Shown here piece after piece: positions 56,780-64,000 of a stretch of DNA of 64,000 bases. The translations under genes were made by a program, and so were the position numbers. The notes beneath the pieces were generated by a model that had not been told where the DNA came from, did no database searches, and was given only the letters and a program-made list of their open reading frames with translations. Source of the stretch: Cerrena zonata (taxonomy: Eukaryota > Basidiomycota > Agaricomycetes > Polyporales > Cerrenaceae); the NCBI GenBank assembly GCA_038087015.1, contig JASBNA010000038.1:62001-126000 (forward strand), read 5' to 3'. Positions within the stretch are counted from its first letter, which is position 1. Every line of letters begins with the position of its first letter.

Positions 56780-57540
56780 TTCAGGAAAGGGTTTTTTTGC
56801 TTCGTTTCACGAATGGCAGGACAGAGTCTATGGAGCATAGCATCTGCTGTCAGTGATGAGGCTGAGTAACGGCCCGAGATTGATCATAATGTAGGTTTGG
56901 TCTGAGGATCCAGCTATGGATGATACAAGTAGAGTTATGACGTGAAGTCAAAGCTAGAACAAGTAACAGAGTACTTACAGACTAATTAGTATGTATCTCT
57001 GAAATACTCTGCGCTCATGTCACTAGCATGGTGAATGTTCCCTACCGGGAATCACGATGAATCAAGGTTTTGTTGACTCCGAAATTCCGACTTCGAGGAT
57101 TCCGATGATCAGGATTCAGAACGTGAAGTACATTGTATACTTGCTGGTGACGAATTATGTCCATTAAGCGCGTCCATAGATTTTTTAGTGACAGGAAACC
57201 ATGTCGTACCATGCAGAGGCTAGTAGGTTCAGATGTGTGCGTAAGTTCAGGGTAAACTTCGCAAGGAAGATCGCAGCAGATCCATCATGATCCGAGAGCG
57301 AAAAGCCACTGCCAGTGCAAGGAAGAAGACGACACATATCTGCTTACATAAGTAGCGCTAGCTGGTGTCTTGAGTTCGATCGTTGCATGCATCATCTCCG
57401 ACTACTATCATTTCAGGGGAGTTTGAATGGCCTCGATTTTTGCACTTCGGGTTCTATGAGAACCTCACCGAGTTTCTTCTCCAGTAGATAGAGTTTCGTT
57501 GTGGCTATAATACACTTGAGTTCCAGAAAAAAGGAGGAAG
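56780..57540. other. Decayed duplicate of 52684-53200 and following spacer
   Basis: Colinear with the divergent flank of the gene at 51405, but with many indels. At the place that corresponds to the MITE insertion (after GTAGGT at 57224) no MITE is present. ACACATATCTGCTTACATAA at 57333 corresponds to 53718 beyond the MITE. Confidence 0.5.
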
Positions 57541-57948
57541 CATGAATGCCTCAGCATGGTGTTGATGTCAACAGCTCAAAACTTGGAGAGTTTGAATGTA
57601 AAGTTACTGATCCGTCATGAGTTACTGCGGCATGGTGTCTCGAAAACAGTGCTGTAATTTCAACCTCTCCGCCTCTGGCAAACTCAATTCTGCACCTTTC
57701 TTGTTCAAACCTTGTAGAACACATATAGTATCATATATATAAGATACTAAAATTATATATTTCCTTGACAAGCGGAAGGGTGCATAAATACCCTTAGAGT
57801 TCGAAAAGTGGGCGTCTTTCAAACTCCCCTGGAATGATAGTAGTACCCAATTTAGCATTCTATCCTCCATAAAAGAAGTCGAACTACTGCGGAGCTCCAC
57901 AACATCGATACCGAGGCTGTGATAAAATTTCTCGCTATAATTTCCCAT
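57541..57948 (-). CDS. Hypothetical protein, possibly two exons
   Basis: A frame from 57948 to 57622 gives 108 aa starting MGNYSEKFYHSLGIDVVEL and ending FRDTMPQ. Its middle crosses an AT-rich tract (57715-57770) that looks like an intron, ending CTACAAG. If spliced from the GTCAAG after APFR to that AG, the frame changes and continues RCRIEFARGGEVEITALFSR down to a TGA near 57543. Both versions are open; neither has a domain I recognise or a paralogue in the window. Confidence 0.3.
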
Positions 57949-58386
57949 CTTGCATCTGCCAGATGGACGTCACCGTCCACCATAGCTGTTAACTACATGA
58001 ACTCTGACCTTGAGGTTATTTGGGGATCCTATTGTTTGTCAAGACCCTAGTGACATTCTTCTAGGTTTGTATTCTCGCGATAGTCGGGACTGTCTGCATG
58101 AAACACCCTAATAATATAACACCTTCCCTCAAGCCTGTCCTACTCTTGTGATATCAGCAGGAGAACTTTAGCCAGGGTAAACTAGTTATCCAAAACTATT
58201 CTAACCTCTATACCTACATGTCCCATGTCAACTTGTTCGAAAGATACTCAAGATTCAACATGAACTTACCAAGTATGTGGTTTACAAAAAATGTTGTGTT
58301 TGTATAACTAGTGCATAAAAGCTAGGTTGTACGTACCACGCCTCTATTTTTTTGTTTTCTTCATATCTCCTTCACACACTATCCCT

Positions 58387-60217
58387 ATGTCAGAATCTGG
58401 ACTGGAAAGCACTCGAACGACGCTAGGCGCTGTGCTACTTGGCTCAACAATTGGAGCAGTGTGCGGACTCGGATACTGTCGGGGCTTGTACCAACGTATA
58501 TTGACCAGATTACTCACTTAGACTCACGGGCATCGTCACCATGCAATTTTTCCTCTACTACAAGCTTTATAGAGACGATCCCCGCAGTATTAAATTAATG
58601 GTGAGGACTCATCATGATTTCAAGTTACCACACTGCGACTATTCACTGTCCCATGCCGCATTACAGGTTGTCACAATATGGTATATCTATAAACTCTTGT
58701 ACAACATACATCTCATCTCTACCAGGTTTTTAGACATCTGTCATACCATAATGACAGTCACGTCCAGTTGGTGTTATCTCATCGTCCATTTTGGAGACGG
58801 AAAGGTTTCTGACTTCATCTTCTGGTAATCCTACTTCTTGACTTCCAATGAGCGATACTTATCACTCTTCTTCTTCTCATCTAGGCAAGTCGCTATTACA
58901 TTTCTATTGACGGTATGAGCCTTGATAGGCATGAGTTACGATTAGTGATGTTATGACCCACTTTACAGGGATTAGTGATATTCTGCGCCGTAAGGTAGCT
59001 ACTCCGCCCCCCGGGCTCCACGTAGCGCGCATTCCTGACCCAATTACAGCTTCTTCACACTCAGAATCTTCATACGTGAGTAGCATTCTTGAACATTCTA
59101 CTTGTAGCTTTCTCATAATCGATCAGTAAGCAAGAGTAATTGGTTTGTCGCATTGCCAATCGTGAGTTATATTGTTATCTTGCGTGCATCTTTATCTGAA
59201 AACTTTACAGGAGATCCTTGCTACCGTTCGATTCAGTATAGTCTTGCTTACTGTGTCATCATGCAGTGACTGAAGAGATTGTCTAGCGTCCAATTTTGGT
59301 GCGTTTCCTACCCCCTGTTACATTTCTTGTAGCTGACTAAAAAAACACAGTGGTTGTATCGAAGATGTACGAGTATGCTTTTACCCTTCCCTCTTTCTTT
59401 CTGACAGTCTGTGACAGGATCGAAATAAATCATTTCTCAATATTCTCCCGAGACCTTCACGTGAGTCCTTGGAGCTTGTCTCGCTTAATTCCATATTAAA
59501 CATTATCGTAGTGGATTATCACACTGGGGCTTTCCTTGGGTACCGCAGTTGATGTGTTGATCGCGACGTCTCTTTGCTGGTACTTGAATAAAGGCAGAAC
59601 AGGTTTCAGAAAGTACGGTCTAAATAAATTCACTGGATTAATTTGCATTCAAGTTACTGATACACAGTCCATTCCTCATAGCATGGAATCTGTAATCGAT
59701 TCTATTATCGTTTACACGATCGAGACTAGTGCTATCACTAGGTGAGTCAATAGAGTGATATCAGTTTCGTTACCAAGTACACCAATTGATCCTCACATAG
59801 TCTAACAACGATTTCTTCCCTGATTTTTGTGAGTCGCGTGAACGATTCGAAAATCATATCTTTAACAAGTCCTCAGTGGTTGATTATGCCTAACAATCTA
59901 ATCTTTATTGCATTGCATTTCGTAATCAGCAAGCGTGCGTGTGTTCCATGTCCCAGCTTCATGATTACCGCTGACACACCTTTAGTATATGCCAATGTGT
60001 TATTTGCAACGTACGTACGAAATATCTCCTCCTCTGTAAATCCCCTAACACGCACCGCCCATACTACAGCTTGAACGCACGCAAAGTACTTCGCCGCCGA
60101 TCTGCGCCCATTGGTAACACGTCAGATCTATCGATGTCGTGGGTCAGACCACGAAGTTGGGACCGAACAGAATTCCCCAATAACAATAGCACATCCAATC
60201 AACCTTCTCCCGTTTGA
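58387..60217 (+). CDS. DUF6534 domain multi-pass membrane protein
   Basis: Starts MSESGLESTRTTLGAVLLG. Exon 2 gives GIVTMQFFLYYKLYRDDP, then a 14-nt exon (near 58669-58682) and FLDICHTIMTVTSSWCYLIV. Small exons encode QVAITFLLT, GLVIFCAV, an 11-nt RIFI exon and SKSNWFVALPI. Later exons give VSKMYE, EINHFSIFSRDLH, LGTAVDVLIATSLCWYLNKG, ESVIDSIIVYTIET, MPNNLIFIALHFVISK, YANVLFA and LNARKVLRRRS, ending SNQPSPV. About 11-14 exons. The exon near 59212-59299 (EILATVRFS) contains a TGA in the expected frame, so either an extra splice exists or this copy is impaired too. Fewer lesions than in the paralogue at 48015. Confidence 0.65.
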
Positions 60218-60934
60218 CGTGTAGTGATGACCATCTACACAAAAACTCTGAAGATGCGTCTCACTGTCTGGCGGTCACACGGCCATTCATTGTACTAGAT
60301 AGAAAACTAAGTTTGTAGAAAGAAGCATCCCTCTGTCGTTCTGAAACACTAGCACAGTCATGTGCCGCTACCACCTCTAATCTGATAAACTGTATCGTTG
60401 CCGCTACCTAATGCTCAGCTCGACGTTTACCTGTCCTGGTCCTCACGTTCGCAATATCGATGGACTAACCAACAACAAACGAAGCAAATGAATGAAACAA
60501 CAAGGCTCAAATACGTGTACGGTAGACATCAAATTGGGTGTTCTAGGTTGAATCGACTACATTACACACATCAGACAACGAAGCGGAATCTAAGACAACA
60601 GTGTCCTGGTAGATACAGGTTTGTGATTGAATCAAATGGCGGTAGTGATATACGGAAATGGATTGGAGGAGATGCAGAAGGTATTTTTTGCATGCCAGAA
60701 CGGGTCATCATCTGTAGTAAGACAAACAAGGAACGAAAGAAGACGGAAAGAGGAAACGAAGACATACAACAACTACAGCGAGGAAAGGAAGTGAAAAAGG
60801 AGGGTTAAGGTATGATTGATCAAATCCAACGCTACAGACAGAACGATCGTGTCATAGTACAACACAGTGTATGATGTATGATATGAAATACAAGACGAAT
60901 TGCATGAGAAGCAAAGAGACCTCCGTACGCACAT
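60218..60934. other. Intergenic, 3' side of the ABCF gene
   Basis: Convergent spacer between the DUF6534 gene (+) and the ABCF gene (-). The purine-rich plus strand (60600-60810) gives a long open frame that I consider accidental. Confidence 0.45.
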
Positions 60935-63145
60935 TTACTTCTTTCTGAAGTTACCCTTGCTGAACAACTTCGCCTTCTCCAAAGCTGAGTACGACGCAGC
61001 CACCAAGATCTTCTTGTAGTCGACGATAGTAATATCTTCCTTTGTCAAGTTCTTGATCTTGCGATCTTTGACTTCCCAAAGTTCCTCGGCGACTTGAGAG
61101 ATGAGTCGGAAGTCGTGAGAGACGATGACAACACCACCTTCGAACTCCTTGATAGCGAGAGCAAGAGCATCGATGGAGGCCATGTCCAAATGATTAGTAG
61201 GCTCATCAAGGAGTAGAATGTGGGGGTGCTCCATGGCGAGTTGCGCGAAGACGACACTATATAACAGGATCAATACTCCGATCGTTACTTCAGGAGGCAG
61301 TAGGGATGTTTACTCACCGGTTTCGCAGACCATCAGAGAGCTGCTTGATTGGGGATGTTTGATGTGGACCACTCAGACCGAATCGTCCAAGCTGGGCACG
61401 CCATGCCTGAAGGTCCTTTTCGGGATACTTCTCGGCATACAAAGATTGGAAATGCTCAATCGGCGCCTTGTCGTAAGGCAGTTGGTCAGCGGAGTGCTGT
61501 GAGTATTTGGCGAGTTTCAAGTTGACGTGTCTCGAAACTGTTCCCTGGACAGGTTGGAGAGCACCTGTGATGAGGTTGAGAAGGGTAGATTTTCCGGTAC
61601 CGTTTTGACCGACAATGGCTACTCGTGAGTCCATGCTGCCACGATAGTACGTCAGCACATGGAAATTGTATGGTTTATGGAGTATGATACGTACTCGATA
61701 CCGAAGGATAGGTCCTTGTACAAGAAATCTTCTGGCTTTCCGGAGTATGAGAAGGCAACCTCGTCAAAAGCAAGAATGGGAGGTGGGAGCTTGGAAATAT
61801 CTTCGAAGTTGAATCGCAGAGGTCGTGCAGTTTCAATCTTCTCGATGAGACCAGCCGCCTCCATCTTGTCGATGATCTTCTGCTTCGACTTGGCTTGCTT
61901 GACCAAATTGGCGTAAGTACCTGCAGATGCAATGAATCTGATCAAACCAAGTCAGTTGGAGACCTTCGAAGAAGAATCAAGAAACCTACTTCTTGATGTG
62001 AGCAATCTCATCTTGCTGCTTCTGGTACGCCTTCATCTGGTTAATCTCGTTCTCCTGCCTAGTTTTGACGTAGGTCGAGTAGTTACCACCATAGTATGTG
62101 AGTTGCTTCTTGGGTGTAAGATCCATGATGTTTGTGCAAACGGTATCCATGAAATCCTGAGAGTGCGAAGTGATGACCAAGATATGGTTGTACATCGACA
62201 GATAGGCTTCTAACCACACGACGGCCTCCAAATCCAAATGATTAGTAGGCTCATCGAGCAGAAGTAGATGCGGCTTGATGAACAGCGCCCGGGCAAGGGC
62301 AACACGCATACGCCAACCACCAGACATATCTTTAGTCGGACGTGCCATCATTTGCGCACTGAAACCAAGACCGTGAAGGATAGATCCAGCCTTGGCTTCA
62401 AAGGTCGAGGGGTCGAGTTCTTCGAGCTCATCAGAAGCAGCATCAAGGGCAGCTTCATCTACTTCGTCCGCGACGGAGAGCTCTTCGATTCTGGCCTCGA
62501 GGCGAGCGACCTTCTCTTTGGCAGATGCAACGATGTATTCGACAGCGTTTACGTCTGAGGGCTCCGCTTCACCACGGACAAGGTAGATATCGATGTGTTC
62601 AGGGATGGCGATGTCGCGTTCGGCAATGGATTGCAGCAAGGTAGACTAAATTAAAAAACAGACCCGATTTAGCTCCACCGTTCTGAAAATTTAATAGCAT
62701 ATAGTCACCTTTCCAGAACCATTTTCACCCAAAAGACCGTATCTTTGGCCGTAGTTGAGAGACACCTCGGCACCTTCGATGAGTAGTCGTCCGTGGAATG
62801 AGAGAGTATACGAGTCAATCTTGATATCACGACCCTTTGGATCGGATACAAGAACACCAGCTGCACTCCTGCAAGCAACAAATGGTTAGAGACATCAAGA
62901 CGTAAGACACAGAGTACATACCTATCGGTAGCAAGCTGCAGCTTAGCCATAGACGTCAGGTCATCCGTGCTAGTTGCGGCACTCAGGCTGGTCAATGGTG
63001 TGTTGGTCGAGCTTCCACCATAGGTCGATCCTGATGGGGTACTAGTATTGGTGGTCGATGTATCGCTTACGCCCTTGTTTTTTGCTGCTTGCTTTGCAGC
63101 TTTTTCGGCCAATCGCTTTTGCTTGGATGCTGAGACGGGGGCCAT
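60935..63145 (-). CDS. ARB1: ABCF-family ATPase, ARB1/ABCF2 type
   Basis: Soluble twin-ATPase protein of ribosome biogenesis; it has no membrane domain. Exons 63145-62922, 62868-62709, 62645-61990, 61937-61695, 61635-61318 and 61256-60935 give 640 aa. The N-terminus is Lys/Ala-rich ([19 protein letters not shown]). Domain 1: Walker A GENGSGKST across intron 2, signature [15 protein letters not shown], Walker [15 protein letters not shown]. Linker: [20 protein letters not shown]. Domain 2: GQNGTGKST, signature [55 protein letters not shown]. Motif order and the [10 protein letters not shown] segment match ARB1 and ABCF2. Length is slightly above yeast Arb1 (about 610). It marks the right border of the array. 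Confidence 0.95.
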
Positions 63146-63691
63146 ATTGACTGAGATGTAGGTCGTAAATTTCTAGTGTCGTTAAATGCTCAAAAAAGGA
63201 GAAAATATGGTAGACGATGGGGAAAGCGAGGAAAGAAATCGAAATGAGGCTCTGTCCCCTACAGCCTTGTATCGATCGCGGCAGGCGCTTCCCATTTTTT
63301 GGCTTACATCACCTCCTGCATATGGCAATCTCTCCTCTGACATCCAACTCTGACAATCGTCAATGGTATCATTTATGACCCTCGTCACTGTAGAAAGTAC
63401 TCACGATTATCATTGCTCGCACTTTTTCCGCGCTGTTAGAGACGTATCGCTGTATCTGCTCAGGAAAACACGCCGACGTTGAAAGCTGTACTGACAGAAC
63501 CTCATGGATCCCTTCTTCTTTCATCCTGGATGGTATCTGACAAACTGGAATGGAATTTAACGACTCTGGGGAACGGACCCACAAGACCAAATGCGATGCA
63601 GGTTCCAAAACATTGATGACGATCATATCACTGATCTTCGTACCGCATACAAGCACTGACTTCCCTTGAACCTTCCTCTGAAAGCGTCAAC
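63146..63691. other. Probable shared 5' region between the ABCF gene and a rightward gene
   Basis: No family motif. A 95-codon minus frame (63369-63656) is unassigned. The interval separates two genes that start in opposite directions. Confidence 0.35.
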
Positions 63692-64000
63692 ATGCCTCAG
63701 TATAGTTCCACCTCTCCCAAGGACCCTTCACGTCGCCGCAACGTCTATCCAATGCGGTGTCTTTGAGCAGGGACACTAACTTCGGGCAAACAGCTCCGCT
63801 GGCATCATTGTTGCAGCTGTCTCTGCTGTGACAATTTCGCTGTCCCATACTAACATTTCATGGATAGATTACTTCACGTTACGGAAACTTCAATACCAAA
63901 CACAAGAACAGTGCATCAACATCATGATCTTAGAGGAGAGGGGCTTCCTTCTAACTTCAATAGATGTTGATTATCAAAGTCATGAACGCAAATCAGGCTC
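63692..64000 (+). CDS. Possible gene start, cut by the window edge
   Basis: ATG at 63692 opens MPQYSSTSPKDPSRRRNVYP. If a short intron (GTGTCTTTGAG...ACTAAC...ACAG, 37 nt, with a good branch site) is removed, the frame continues RSAGIIVAAVSAVTISLSHT, a likely membrane anchor, and stays open for about 70 codons to the window end. An N-terminal TM protein is suggested; the intron is unusually short and the family is not recognised. Confidence 0.35.

Noticed and set aside
60398..60808. 136-codon plus frame rich in Arg, Lys, Gln
   Set aside because: Purine-rich sequence between two convergent 3' ends; no domain, no paralogue, unusual composition.
62268..62586. Open plus-strand frames over the ABCF gene
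   Set aside because: Antisense of exon 3 of the ABCF gene, whose Walker and signature motifs fix strand and frame.
1..64000. tRNA, rRNA or retroelement sequences
   Set aside because: No cloverleaf with A and B boxes, no rRNA stretch and no reverse transcriptase or integrase motif was noticed by eye; a tRNAscan-SE or RepeatMasker run would be decisive.

Overview
The window looks like nuclear DNA of an Agaricomycete (mushroom-forming basidiomycete). Genes are cut by many 45-70 bp introns with GT(R)NG donors, housekeeping genes are of fungal type, and most of the DNA carries two membrane-protein families that are, to my knowledge, typical of these fungi: DUF6533 and DUF6534. I cannot name the species. 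No rRNA, tRNA, CRISPR array or autonomous transposon was seen.

Layout: the only recognisable housekeeping genes are rpl10a (3573-4466, +) near the left end and an ABCF ATPase of the ARB1/ABCF2 type (60935-63145, -) near the right end. The left part and the whole interval between them is a tandem array of DUF6533 seven-helix membrane proteins. I could rebuild 16 copies as intact five-exon genes of 303-340 aa; exon coordinates are given in each entry. About a dozen further copies are broken or reduced to one or two exons. The shared plan is: exon 1 (about 84 nt, start and half of TM1), exon 2 (98 nt, the YD-LL...E/DI-R..KLPD..Y.L.R signature), exon 3 (44-53 nt, TM2), exon 4 (436-457 nt, a Cys before TM3, PCNSWLF, TM4, a loop with DGTC, TM5) and exon 5 (TM6, TM7 ending in MTCRVFRLLK, then a variable Ser/Thr-rich tail). 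Four groups are visible: the main group (A), a pair with ITACAVFRLVKLR (B, 19 kb and 28.7 kb), a pair near 25 kb and 51.5 kb (C) and one divergent copy at 54.4-55.7 kb (D).

From 26 to 41 kb the array is interleaved with three paralogous single-pass proteins (signal peptide, glycosylated ectodomain, TM helix, coiled-coil tail ending in a PPEY motif). They stand head to head with DUF6533 genes across a repeated intergenic block, here called R. The arrangement [single-pass gene, R, DUF6533] repeats with a period of about 4.2-4.7 kb. Deletion scars and fused relics show active gain and loss.

From 48 to 60 kb lie two DUF6534 genes built of very small exons (the first one broken), a group of C/D-type DUF6533 genes, dispersed short repeats and a 488-bp MITE-like element. 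The biology I infer, not proven, is a rapidly evolving set of receptor-like surface proteins, perhaps working with the co-duplicated single-pass proteins.
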